From: Tetragonia tetragonoides
Taxonomy: Eukaryota > Streptophyta > Magnoliopsida > Caryophyllales > Aizoaceae
NCBI GenBank assembly: GCA_038025085.1
Contig: CM076150.1
Location: 4,134,001 to 4,198,000 of the forward strand
DNA length: 64,000 nt
Reading direction: 5' to 3'
The notes under the pieces: model-generated
Told to the model about the DNA's origin: nothing
Database searches by the model: none
What the model saw: the letters and a program-made list of their open reading frames with translations, nothing else
In this document: piece after piece, positions 38,066 to 50,830 of the stretch
Layout: the number at the start of each line of letters is the position of its first letter
Numbering within the stretch: position 1 is the first letter of the stretch
Position numbers and translations under genes: made by a program

Positions 38066-39348
38066 CTTTAAAGTCAAAAAAAAAAGTAAGTCTTGATTAG
38101 GGGAGCTGAAGGATGAATGGTTAGGGTAAATATTTCTACTTAGTCTCTTTATTATACATGAAGAATCTGTTGTGGTGATCAGCGTGCAATCACAACACAA
38201 TGTCAAATTGTCATTGCTCCTAATATCTCTTTCTCTCTTTCCTCGTTTTTTTGTTTTAATTTCAAAATTTAATGAGATATCATGAAACTTCAAAAGATAT
38301 ATTTGGTTTTAACCTACTTAAAGAACCTTGCATGATTAAATTAATGCCAAAAAGGGCAAAGAATAATCAACAACCAACAAAATAGCTTATATGCTTGAAG
38401 GAAAACAATGTAAATTTTTGTACATAAAAGAGAACAATGAAATTTGTCACAATTAAATTTTTTTTTTCTTCTTTACGAAGCAATTAAAACTGTTTTTATT
38501 TATTTTAAGTTTACACTATTTGCTTTTGTTGAAGGAGTTGTGTTTCAGTTTCTGAGCTGGCTGAATGCCATGTAATTGTATGTTAGCGATATCATCTGGT
38601 ACCATGACTCCCATGATCCAAAGTACAGGATGTCTATATTGTGCCCTAAGAAGGGCATAGCCGCATAGGTTAGTGTCTTTAGTGATTCCAATTACTTTTC
38701 ACATTTTATACAAATTTATTGCTTATGTTAAGGATGTGTTCTTTAGAACTTATTCAGTCAGATCAATTCCATTCGGGAGTTCAATGATAAGTTTAGTCCA
38801 GTCCAGTTTAGCCTAAAGAACACACCCTAAGTAGAGATGGAGAGAAAACATTGTCATATCTAGGCGTGATTCGTGAATGTGAGAGAAACACGATTGAGTT
38901 AGTGCTAGCGACCTTGGGCTGCAGATCTGGCCGGTAAAATTTAGAAACTAGGCAAGAGCACCTAAAATCCGAGAAGTATATGGTATACTATCAGGTTTAA
39001 ATGTAAAGTTACTGGGAATTTTATGTACACCTTTCGATATGAATGTGAACTCAAAAGCTATTTAAAGAATTAAGTATACAAGGCTCATAATATGATCAAT
39101 AATGCTACCAAATTGCTAAAAACATAGCTTAAGTGGGAATCAATGATGTCTGCACATTGCAATGCAGATTGACACGATTCTTCTGCAGTAACATTGACGA
39201 TGGCCTTGAGGATACGCAATCTGAATATGCAGACCTATCGAAGAGGGGCGGCATAAGTGAGGCACTAGTTAAGACTTGAAAGCAAAGCTTTCCAGTTTAC
39301 ACACAAAAGCAACAGAACTGCATGTCATTGGGCGTATCATAAAATACC
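38066..39348. other. Spacer between the NAC gene and hydrolase copy A
   Basis: No gene is visible apart from the small MITE described separately. It holds the two 3' ends, since the genes converge. The right end carries the 3' UTR of copy A. Confidence 0.5.
38732..38827. mobile_element. Tiny Tourist-like MITE
   Basis: GGATGTGTTCTTTAG at the left is mirrored by CTAAAGAACACACCC at the right (one mismatch), and TAA flanks both ends (38729-38731, 38828-38830). A 3-bp TAA duplication is typical of PIF/Harbinger (Tourist) elements. It is only 96 bp. Confidence 0.7.
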
Positions 39349-40122
39349 TAGGCCAAGGCTTCCTTGTCAACTGGCAAGCAAGCTTTAATGAAGTCCACGA
39401 CAACCGGGGCTAACTCAGCTTGATGTTTTCAGAATAACTATGATTTGCTTCTTCAATGATATGTAATTTGTATCTTAGAGAATTCGTATGCATCCTCAAC
39501 CGAGATAACTTGATCAGCGGATCCATGGACAGTCAAGACCCTGAAGATGTTATAACTAGTTAGAAATCACTTGGTATATGACACAAAGTTAATTACTCCC
39601 TCATATGAAATATACATGCCATCCCAAATTTTCAATTGCATGGTTTCCGAGAAAGCATGCTAAGTTACGTACCTGATATTATGAAAGGAAGGGGTAGTTA
39701 TTTTTAGAACATAAACATAATGATTCGAGATATACGAGTCACCCAATTTTATCTATTGTGAGTTAGCAATCCCCATACAAGTATACAACAATTAGCACCA
39801 AAAATACAAGTATACAACAATGTACTGCATGACAATATCAAATAACATGGACGTACATGTATGACGACAATAACAACAAACTCCAACTCTTATCTATCTC
39901 TTTTCAATCATAGAAACCAGCCCTTAATCAGTATGCATAGTAGTGATGTAATTAATAAACTAGAAAATACTGTTCTTTCATTTCCCTACCTGCAATCTTT
40001 ATCAATCTTGAGGCAGGCCTCATGCATATCTGTATTCAAGCGTTCCATCAAACTGTCTTCCATCACACGATAAAGTACCTCTCCTGCACAATGGCAGGCA
40101 CTGTCAAGGAAATGTTCAACAG

Positions 40123-40190
40123 GCACTCCAAATTACAATTTCCTTAGAACTAACAAGCACTCCAAATTACAATTTCCTTAGAACTAACAA
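40123..40190 (+). repeat. 34-bp perfect tandem duplication in copy A intron 5
   Basis: GCACTCCAAATTACAATTTC and the next 14 bases occur twice in direct succession with no mismatch. It lies just outside exon 6 of copy A. Confidence 0.9.
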
Positions 40191-42714
40191 GCACAGCAAG
40201 TATGATTATGATTAATCAGAGTAGTGAAGAAGTACTACTTACCAAACTCAAAATCGCTTTAAAATGATTTATAAATATGCAAGATTCTCTGTTAATATAT
40301 GTACTGGAAAAAGGATTTAAATACCCTAGCATTGCTCTGATCATTTTATGTGGGTTATAGCTGCAGTGACACTACTTAATATAGACCTAAATCAACCAAA
40401 ATCTGCATGGATATTGGATACATAAAACATTCTTACTTAAACCTATCAAAGTCTTCTGGGTCTCTGTAAACCTCCCGCAGTCTGCAATTCTCTCACCCCT
40501 ACCCATACACTGATACTCTTAGTTGGGGTGTACTCACAAATAAGTACTAATGTACAGACTACAAGTAAACGATTTTTCAGTTCAAATGGAAAATTAGAAA
40601 CACAACATGCCTCAAATTTGTGAGGCTGAAACATCAATACACATCATCAAAGCAAAAAAAAACCAGAAATCTACATACAGAAATGGGGATCGAAAGCAAA
40701 GACATATCTCAGCCAAACATGTGTCTCAAATGAGATGGTATCATGGCAAGGTACACATCATTAGGATTTAGGACAACTAACTTATCATATCACATCATTA
40801 CCTGTTTTCTTACACTTGACATCAATATATCCATCCTTTCTGATTCTTTCCATGAATTCTTCACCCAACCATTCTTGTATGCCTTTCTTCAAGTCATAAC
40901 GACCAGACAAATTGACAACTGTCCCAACATCATGATACTTAGAAGCATAAAGCAAGACAACATTCCCTCCTGTGAAAATAAATGTTGTCAATCAGAGCTC
41001 AATAATTTAGTATGTAGACAAAGCCTTATTCTTCCTTCCTTCTTTCCACCAAATCAAGATAATGTTGTCCCTTTATATGCATTTTGGGGAGTGATTTTGC
41101 CAAAGCAATAATTACTCATTCCAAGGCAAATGCCTCAAATCGAAGTAACATTTGCATTGGAAGGAGTGATTGTTGCCTTGGAAAAATCATTGCCCGTGCA
41201 TTTTACTACAGAGACTAAATGAGTATAATGAACAAGTGAACAGGCTAACTGCAGGTTGGCATGAACCATAGCCAGTGACTGTGAGCTTTACCAGCAGATG
41301 TGCTAATTTGATTTCCATACTTTGACTGGACCAGCCAGGGCAAAGGTTGACAGCCAAACTACTATATCTACTTTGGGTTTCCAAAATTGTGGTTTGAGTT
41401 TTATAAGTAAACTTCCACCTTCCACAATTTTACTTAACCTTTCATGTCTCTCAAAGTAACAATAGAAGTTTTACAAACTTTATCACGAGTATAGCACACA
41501 AACAACTGTTAGATTCACATAAAATTTTCTTATTTAATAAAAAAATCCCGTAAAATTTTGATCAAGGAAGCTGAATACCTCCAAATTAGTAAATCTTGGG
41601 CAATTTGCCAGTTATAAGTCTTAATGTCGTAATGACGTCTCCTATGCAATGCCTATAATTGAGACATGCTAATAATGCCTTTAACTATATACTCACAGTG
41701 CTTCTGAGTCGTACATGCTTTTGTGACATTACAATTATCGTAATTGAGACCATCACGGTTTTGTCATCTTCCTTAGGTCTAAAGCATGCTAGGGCTTGGC
41801 TTTACAATCCTCACAATTAATTATTCTCTTAAAAAAAATCATAAAAATAAATATATGTCCACATCTAAATCCTAATTTGTTGCTTTCGACACATTGCAAC
41901 AACTACCATAATTGTGAGTTTGCAACCTCCTCACAGTTTTGTTATCTTTTACTATCTCCAGCACACACTAGGGCTTTTGTTTACATCCAAAACAATAAAT
42001 CGACACCTACCTCTAGTTTCTAACCCATTGTTTTAGTTTAACAGACCTTGGATCATCTATTATCATTAATTTTATGGACAAGCATAGTCATCATATCACT
42101 AAATTTATCATGATTAACCATCTCCTTGCAGTGAGCCCCAACTTATAATCACAGCAACTTCTTTAAACATATTAGATCTATGGAAGCGTAACTTTTCTGA
42201 AGAACTAATATGCAGCACAATTACTTTGAAGAATATGGGGGCGTGGGGAGGGGAAGAGGGTTAACAAGGATGAAAATGATATCTTTTGAGAATCTGTGGC
42301 TAGATGGTGATCATGTACTCGCAAACTAAGTTAAAGCTTATCAATTTAGTAATGACATACTTCTATTATTTGTTCCTTTGACCCAGATGAGTTAGTACAT
42401 GCTTGAAAATGATTACTAACCTTTACTGTGCCCTACGATTGCACTCACAATGTGGTCTGCCCCACTAAAGTGCTTGACAACAGCAGATAAATCTTCAACC
42501 TCTCTCATGTAGTTGCCATATGCAAATGAACCCTCACTTTCTCTGCAAAACATACATGTGAAGCTCGTGAGAGGGAAAATTGGAGATAGAATCACAGATA
42601 AATCCTGCTAAATGAGGTCAAAAAATGGAAAAGCAATGTACAGTATCCTTCGGATCCCACCCCTAAACTGAATTATGCAACTGTTGAATGAGGTAAAGAA
42701 ACGGACAAACAATC

Positions 42715-43159
42715 CTTTTTTAGATAAAGAGAAAATTACAGCAGAAGAGGAGTTATGTCCTCAAAGTGTAGCTCATTACAGATTAGCCCAGTTTTGCTGG
42801 ATCTGTGTAATCGAGTAATCCCTAAAAGCCCCTGCAGCTGTAGCCACAAAGATGCCAATTAGGTAACCCTGTCCCACAGCAAATCAACTGAGATTGCCAA
42901 CCATTGAAAACTCGGCATTCCTTTCCAGCCAAAGATACCATAAGATCGCAAAGACTGCAATACGCCACCAGAGCCTCCTCTCCTTTCCTTCCTTGAACCC
43001 CAAATACCGCATCTGAAGGAGCTCCAAACACTAGAAGGTGAAGCCCACTCCTCCTCACCCAACAATCCACTCCAAATGCGGTGAGAGCAATCACACGTAA
43101 GGAACAAATGTACTGGACTTTCAGCACTCGCCCGACAAAGGTGACAAATATCAGGTGAA
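42715..43159 (-). mobile_element. 5'-truncated LINE in copy A intron 3
   Basis: The insert opens with TTTTTTAGATAAAGAGAAAA, the poly(A) end of the same LINE family seen at 1263 and 62277. It encodes on the minus strand CHLCRASAESPVHLFLTCD, a zf-RVT zinc site, followed by frame-broken WLERN-region sequence. ACAAACAATC (42705-42714) and ACAAGCAATC (43160-43169) make a 10-bp duplication with one mismatch. Only 445 bp remain. Confidence 0.8.
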
Positions 43160-45982
43160 ACAAGCAATCAAAATATAGCTAGACATTATTAAGATACCGT
43201 AGGCAACTGAAATCACATCAAAGGAATATGGGCACAACTCCCAGCCCCAAAACAGTTAGTGTTATCAATTGGCAAAGCTATTGCTTGTGATGCCAGAAAA
43301 AGACAGCAGACTAGAAATGGACACAAACTGTTTATAATGTCACTTCCTTTTATAAAAGGCCTGTCCTCATTGTAGAAACACAGAAACGCCCATTCGAAAT
43401 CCCCAATGCATAGACACCATATACAATCCTATCCGGCTATCCCTACAGTGACATGAACAATAAGGCTGTAGGAAACAAGAAATATGGCAAGGATACCGAA
43501 CATCATACTTTTTAGTGGAGGTAAATCTTACAAACAAAATATAACAACAGTTACCTTGTAAACAAACACCCTTGAGTTATTTCGAGAACAATTTGTAGCA
43601 ACACGCCTTGTATTGCTGAATCATTATATTCAAGTTAAGAAATTTACACATCCAAATCCTCACACTTTCTTTACCATACAACTAAGCATCTGATTGGCAA
43701 CTACTACTGAAGGAGTGGAGCCCCAAACCTCTTTAAGAACTAATATCTACGTCCATGGTATGGAAATTGGTTAACATACCACTGTAACCAATAGATTCCA
43801 TTCACCAACTTCCCGACTGCACACAAACACCCAAAGTTACCAGCTCCATGACAAAATCAGACCTCAATATTGCCTGTAAGAAGCTTATACGCACCAAATC
43901 AGCACACATTTCCCACCTATGATTAGCAACTCCTCATGGCAGAGAGGAAGCATGATATCAACTGTATAAGAAACATAACAAGCATGTACCATCCCGATAC
44001 ACCAGCAGTACAACCATTTATTGGCCAAGCAACAAATCAACGATAGTCTTCTTCTCTGTTCCCTAAATCCTTGAAAATCGAAAATTTTCCGCATCCACAC
44101 AATTCTTCCTTACCTTCCTCCACCCAGTAGGGGCCACCTTATCTTTTTAGGGGATTGCGTTGAAGGTCTTGAAGAAATGAATGGCATGATCGCAACTAGG
44201 CCAGCATTTGACATAGGCTTCAGCAAGGTAAAGAGGGGGTTGGGGACAACCCCCTGCGCGGCTGTGCCCTTTTATGAATGCTTCTGGAGTCTAGACTATG
44301 GCCCTATACCTAGAGTAGCAACCTAAATATGACTGAAAATCTTAATATTTTATGCTCCTACATATTACATCTATACCATATAGATGAACTGTCAAGAAAC
44401 TCACAAAAGAAAATAGAATAGCATAAAGGATTAAAAAATTTCTAACAACATGCATCTTAAGAGGTAATAGATCATACCCATTCCCAGCAAAGTCAAACCG
44501 AAAAGCACTTATCCCTTCCTTTTCCAGTGCAGCTGAAATGTTCATCATGGTCCTTTGCTCCTGGACACACAGACAAAAGAAACATTCAGCATTAAAGTTA
44601 ACAAAGATAAAGAGCTTGCAAATTAGTTAAGGAACATATCTAGAAGAATTCTGAGAAAAATATCCTACAAAATTGCTTCTAGATAAGGTCCAGTGGTGAC
44701 AAGAGATAACTAATTCAACTCACTACGGAAAATTCTTAACATTCAAGGCTCATTTTGTAATTTTTGAATCACTGTGTTCCCAGATTCTAGGACCCTAAAA
44801 TTCTCCATGTCAAAATTCATTATAAAGTAGCTCATATAGTATCACTTACTCACTAACCTTAGAGCTCCTGAACCCATGGCATACTATTACAACCTCTTTA
44901 GAACCAGTATTATGAAGAAGCCCAAACAGCTTCTCACCTTGATTGTTGAGTACAGTGATCTTCTCTGGCTGAGTCACTGTGAAATTATGATTAGTAGTTA
45001 GCTCCAAGTCAAATACCACTCAAGCTTATGGAAATTTGTTGCATATCTAATATTGTCTGCTATACTACCGTATGATAAATACTCTCTTTGGACAAAACAA
45101 ACAATGCCAACCTCATTGATTAGAGCATGGTATGTCCTGGCCATGACATGAGGTGAAAGCATGGACATACCCCACTTGAAATAAGATGGCACGACAGGTA
45201 TAGGCTCATGGGTACACTATTCCGGAACATAGTGTTTTCTTTCGGAGTCTCATAAGGATCACTTGTGCAACTGCTCTATGGCAAAGGTTCCATCTCTCTA
45301 ACCTAATAACTTTCTTATTCTATGAAAGATGACATCCCTAACCTTGCCCATTCTGCCTGTAGCCCCGAACCCACCACAAAGGTTACTCTTCAGCATGTAT
45401 GGTCCTATTTTTACTGTCACCCACAACCACTTTTTAAGTTTTTTGGCACAGTTTCTTTCCAGGTTTCCATGTTTTACTTCTTTGTCTTCAATAATTTGTT
45501 CAATAATGTACTAAAATTTTCTTGCAAATCTCTACTTTCTAAAATTGCCCCAACAATTCTACAACACAATTACCCATTTGGTCCATATGGGCATGTTTGT
45601 GTACAAATCTTTTAAGCAGTCATTAAACTTCCTCTACAAAGAACATCAACTCAACCAATCAACCAATCACCAAAATTCAACAATGCATTTTTTAAGCCCT
45701 TATGTTTGATACTAAGACAGACACAAGCATGACCAAATAATGGGAGTTGAAAAAGTAAATAGCTTTGCGGATACAGATATCAAGGAGCATAATAGAAAGA
45801 ATTTGAATGGAAAAAAGTACATTATTACCTTGGTTGAGCGCCATTTTAGGTGTTCTGAAGCAACGACGGGTTGCAGAAAATCGAAGTTGCGAAATTGATG
45901 AGAGAGAAGGCTTTTGCTGAAGTTTGGGGAAATAAGCAACATGTTTTAGTGTACGGAGCACTAAAACAGTATTTGTGCGCAT

Positions 45983-46991
45983 AATATGGGCTAAGAAGAG
46001 CCAGTAGTGTGCGCCAAGAGGTATGGGTTGGTCTTCATTCGGTCAACCGATATTTTGGTTTATTAATTTTGTTAATAGTAATCGAATCGAGAAAATTCGG
46101 TTAGTCAACTCATTAATTAACACAGTTTTCGACTGGCGTACATGATTACTTGATAATTGTTTTATTATGTGATTTTATAATATAAAAAACCTAAATTCGG
46201 TTTATCCAAAATTTTGGTGCGATTTTGTAAATTAGTTTTTCGGTTATATTTTATTTGAAAATTCCTACTAAAAGCAAGTGAATTGGTGTATTTTTTTATA
46301 TTTTTTTCGAAAAAGATAAAATGCACATATCACATTAATACGAAAATGTCTCGATAAAGATTTTGAAAATCATTCCACCTTTTTGAGATCTGAAATAACA
46401 TCTCAACCTTTGGAGCTATGAAATGGCATCCTACTATTGAAACTTGGAAGATTTATTATATACTGTCTTTAAAGGGAAGTGTTAGCTTAAGTCAATGTTC
46501 ACTCTTAATGGAGTATATGAAGGCAAACATAGGAGTGTAAGAGTGAACATTGACTTAAGCTAACACTTCCCTTTAAAAAAAAATTCTAAAATACTTAAAA
46601 ATTAAACTAAAGCATAGTTCTTCTTCTTATTTTTTTTTTTTTTTTTGCAGTACTCCATTCAGATTTCAGATATACTTAAAACAATAATTCATACACAGAA
46701 AAGCCATAAACATCAAATTTGCTGGGTCTCCAAAGGGTAGGAGCTCAAGACCTGGACATTGGGCAACAAAGCCAAATCATGCATACAAACTGTCCTGTAA
46801 TTTGGCCATTTAACAGACAGTTTACCATACAAACTAATATACAATCAGGGTTTTGTTGCTGATTTGACATGACCCAAGACATCATCTTCAGAAACACCCT
46901 AACCTTGTAAGTCTTTGAGCGAGGCGCAACATAAATACGGCATAAAAGTACATCTGTAGGTCGTATACTCGTATAACGAACCATGGAATAC
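45983..46991. other. Spacer between hydrolase copies A and B
   Basis: It contains the copy A promoter side (45983 onward), AT-rich sequence, the perfect inverted repeat at 46468-46577, a T-run at 46630-46647, and the copy B 3' UTR. I see no coding exon. Confidence 0.5.
46468..46577. repeat. Perfect 40-bp inverted repeat with a 30-bp loop
   Basis: The left arm 46468-46507 starts TTTAAAGGGAAGTGTTAGCT and the right arm 46538-46577 starts TAAGAGTGAACATTGACTTA. They are exact reverse complements over all 40 bases. The spacer is 46508-46537. It could be a very young foldback MITE or a hairpin transcript giving small RNAs. No clear target duplication surrounds it. Confidence 0.95.
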
Positions 46992-49900
46992 CTAGGCAGA
47001 ACTTTCTCTGTCTTGTTGGAGGCAGTCCTTAATGAAGTCCACAGCAACCGGTACTAACTCGGCTTGGTGTTCAGTGTAACAATGATTGGCTCCTTGTAAG
47101 ATATGCAGTTTGTGAGTAGGTATTACCTTGCTGAATTCATATGCATCCTCAACAGGAATAACTTCATCAGCAGATCCATGTACAGTTAATACCCTAAACA
47201 TGTAGAATCAAAGTGAGAATGAATTAGGAAACTTATTAAAACAATGAGCTTGTTACAATAAGCTAGAACCCATTGAGATAGCGAAAAGACTTCATGCACA
47301 GTAAGTAAAGTACTAGCTCATTCCAAAATAAGCACATTTTCTGCATTGTAAGGTTTCAACAAACCACACTAATTATGCATATACTAGTACATATCAATAC
47401 AATGGGATTGCAGAACATCCATATTGTAGATGTGACCTTCATTTTGGGATAGAAGGGAAAGTGAAAGTGCCAAGAATCACCCCTTCCTTTTTTCGGAGAG
47501 GATGACTCCCTTTGACAAATCGTTCAATTCGTGGAGTATAAGTAAGTGGAGAGCTCCTACTGAAGGAACCTCATACAGCCTTTCTGAGATCCCTAGTGGG
47601 AAAATAGGTCAGAACACTTGCAGCAGAATCCAATGAAAATGATAATATGTACGACCAATATAGCCATATAGGCGACATCCCAACTGGGTGGTGGTTGTAG
47701 TACCAAAAAAGAGCAAGTGCGTTTTGTCGTGTTTTATGTATATCATGTTTCATGAATTACAGATCAAATATGCTGAAAGCTTGCATGTTATAGAGCCTAA
47801 AAGCAAGATGCATAAGATGTTAAGAACCCATTGATTGAAGTATTATCTGCATACAAAACAATGATGAAGTATGCTGTGCATTTTAAGCAACAATGTCAGC
47901 AACAATATAGTAGCCATTCCAATATGTCTCATTACTCCATTCAATCTTTCAGAGGACCTCTGAAAATAAGAAAACTATGCAAATGAGCATTTAGACAATA
48001 ACTACATTGTGCAGCAAACTTAGTTGCCGAGTGACGTGTCCCCCAAACCCGTGGCCTAGTCGTAGGAGCATGAGGTTACAGAAGCATATCAACTTCATGA
48101 GAGGGTCGAACTGACAGTATTACCCCCTATCTTTATAACAACTTTCACCGTTGCTCCAGCCACATGGTAAAGTTCTAGGACATAAAGTCACCCCATCGTC
48201 TTCTATTCAAATCTCTTGTATGGAAATCACAAACCGGGAAATAGTGAATTGAGTTGTAATAACAAACATACAAGGATACACATGCATGAAAACTATAAGA
48301 GCAGATCAAACCTTCGACAAATATACATGAATGCACATATAGCTAAATTGATCAATACGTTTCTTTTCATCTCAAACCTGCAATCTTTATCAATCCGAAG
48401 GCATGCCTCATGAACATCAGTGTTCCAGCGGTCCATCAAACCTTCCTCAGTCACAGTAAACAATACTTTTCCTACAAAATACAGAAGCACATCAAGGCAA
48501 ATTCATCAAGCATGCCAAATTGACATTTTTCTTTGAATATCCATGCTTTACAATATATATGCTGAAGAAGGAAAAAAGTTCCATCTAGCTGTATATTCTT
48601 GATCTAAACCTGAGTCCTCCAAAATCTGAAAGGATTTAATCCTAACATCCCTAAAATTTAATCCTATTAGATTTATGTCCACCTCTCTCAGCTGCAATCT
48701 TTTGCTCCTACCAATATACTAACATCCCTAAAATTTGAATCATATATGTAAAATGCCATATACAGCTCAGATTACAAAATTAAATGATCTTTTATTCTGA
48801 TGGAAACAAAATCCTGTCAATTAGTAATCCTTCATTAACCTCAAAATCACTATCAGGAAGGGGGAAGAAACCAGAAATTACACAGAATTGGCTATCAAAG
48901 CAAAAACAAATATAAATTAAACATACTACTGTGAAAATGATGTCATGATTAGAGGTACATATCATCAGAATAATGATCAGGTAACAGATTTCTACCTGTT
49001 ACTTTACACTTAACATCAATACAATCCTCCTTGATTCTTTCCATGAAATCTTCACCCAACTGTTTTTCTATTCCTTTCTTCAAGTCGTAACGCCCAGATA
49101 GATTCACAACTGTGCGAACATCATGATACTTTGAAGCATACAGTAAGACAATGTCGCCTCCTGCAAGAACATGTTTTTCACTTATTTTTGCTCAACAGTA
49201 CAAGAAATTGAACTAACACTAAATTTTAGCATTACGAGTTTATGATATATCAAATCATAAGCTTTTCTATGCAATTTTTCAACAAATCAGATAGCCTAAA
49301 ACAGATATTCACAGATAGTCATAGCCAGCATAACCCTAATGCTATTCAGCTAGAATAGACCAAGAAAAGATTCAACAGACTCCTGAGTACAATACTGGAG
49401 CAAACATTGATTGGGCAATATGCATGAGTGATGAGTCAATACTGTATTTATCGGTGATTATTTTTCTGTACTTCCATTACTTAGCCAGGCAACAGATGTA
49501 TTCTACTCTATATGCTCAATTTTCAGCCTAAAAACTCAGATTCGATGACTGAATTGCAGGCTAATAACATTTCCTCCTGACTCAAACACTAGTCATCACT
49601 AAAATATGAATACAAACCTTAAGCAAACATAAAAAGTATCTATCCTTCATTTTCTCAACAACCTTTACTTATCCTGTTTCCTAATTCCAATCATTGAACA
49701 AGATGCAAGTTCCTGGACCTCCCTCAATTATCATCGTGAAGCCCTTGGAAGAGTTTGAAGCAAGAGCCACATTATCTGAAGGGTTACCTTGTCATACTTG
49801 TTAGGTATAAATGTATAATCTGAAATCAGTGTAACTAATTACCCAGCAGTGACTAAAAATACAGAATAGATCATTCAACTATGCATTTTGAGGGATATAG

Positions 49901-50589
49901 CACGGGTTTATTGGGCCGCTTGACTACATAATTACGCCCTTAACTACAGATTTTAGTACTTAAGCTGCCTAAAACAGCTCAGTTTGAGAGGCAGCTGTTT
50001 TGTTGACTTTAGAACATAGCAGCAGCTCTCAGCAGGTGAATCAGCCAATAGGAGCGCAGATTGAAATATTATGTACCTGATTGATCAAGGTACAGGAGTG
50101 CAGGTATTACATAAGTATATATTTTCTTGTAATTTCATTGATTATCTCTCTGTACTTTCATTAGCAGATGCATTCTAACATATATGCAATATGCTTGAAA
50201 ATCAGCCTAGAAATTCATATTCGATGAAAAATTGCAAGCATAGAACATCTTGGCTCATAGCCTTGTGAAACTGTGGTTACAATTATCAGACACTACATAG
50301 AAAATCTGGATCAAATTTTCAGCTGTGAGAAAGTTTTTGAAACTTTCATTTTTCTGTTTTCTCAAAAGATACCAATATATTTTCGTCCTGAGATTGAATA
50401 TTTTATATTAGTAAATTTGAGCAATTAGCTAGCATATAAATATGTTAATGCCTCAATGATCCCCATTTTATGCCTGCAAGATGTCACTGCTGGGACATTG
50501 CATTGAAAGTTGAAACACTACATGACCACCATTTAAGCTCCTATATGTGTTCAAAGAGGTGGTAAATAAATTACTTGATCCTACAGCAG

Positions 50590-50830
50590 ATCTGTAAACT
50601 TCCTCAATTCCTAATAAAGATCCTATCATTCCTTTCAGCCATAACATCGATATTATAGCCATAAGACCATTCTGCCACAAAATCTTTTGTCCATTGTCCC
50701 AACTCCGAACCAATACCAACAAACTTGTCCAGTACATGCTCAAGATAGCTACTGTATCCACCCACCTCTACCCACGCATCAGAAACTCTGAATGTGAAGC
50801 CATATCTCATAATACAATTAAAGGTGGCTT
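50590..50830 (-). mobile_element. Old LINE relic in copy B intron 4
   Basis: A minus-strand frame reads VSDAWVEVGGYSSYLEHVLD, then KFVGIGSELGQW and a broken AERNDRIF, resembling a LINE zf-RVT tail. The same relic occurs in copy C intron 4 (61600-61860, VELGGYSGYLEH), so it was there before the two copies separated. Confidence 0.55.

Larger units (their letters stand above)
39349..45982 (-). pseudogene. Alpha/beta hydrolase copy A, C-terminus disrupted
   Basis: Minus-strand exons: 45982-45829, 44976-44858, 44560-44478, 42542-42421, 40969-40802, 40083-39990, 39540-39453 (stop). The phases join to 275 codons. It is a serine hydrolase of the S33/Hydrolase_4 type; the substrate is unknown. Seen: an N-terminal presequence (MRTNTVLVLRTLKHVAYF, Arg/Ser-rich), the oxyanion motif CHGF, DFAGNGESEGS, and the nucleophile elbow GHSKG. 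The acid region HGSADQVISVED is also present. In the last exon an 11-bp loss after EFSK shifts the frame to a TGA at 39453-39455, and a later 2-bp gain restores it up to TAG at 39349. The catalytic-His motif (NHCYTEH in copies B and C) is therefore lost. Probably inactive, unless the truncated form has another role. Exons 1-6 have no other lesion. Confidence 0.8.

Noticed and set aside
44233..44256. Small hairpin GGGGGTTG-GGGA-CAACCCCC in copy A intron 3
   Set aside because: An 8-bp stem alone is common in transposon debris; no conserved partner or gene context supports a function.
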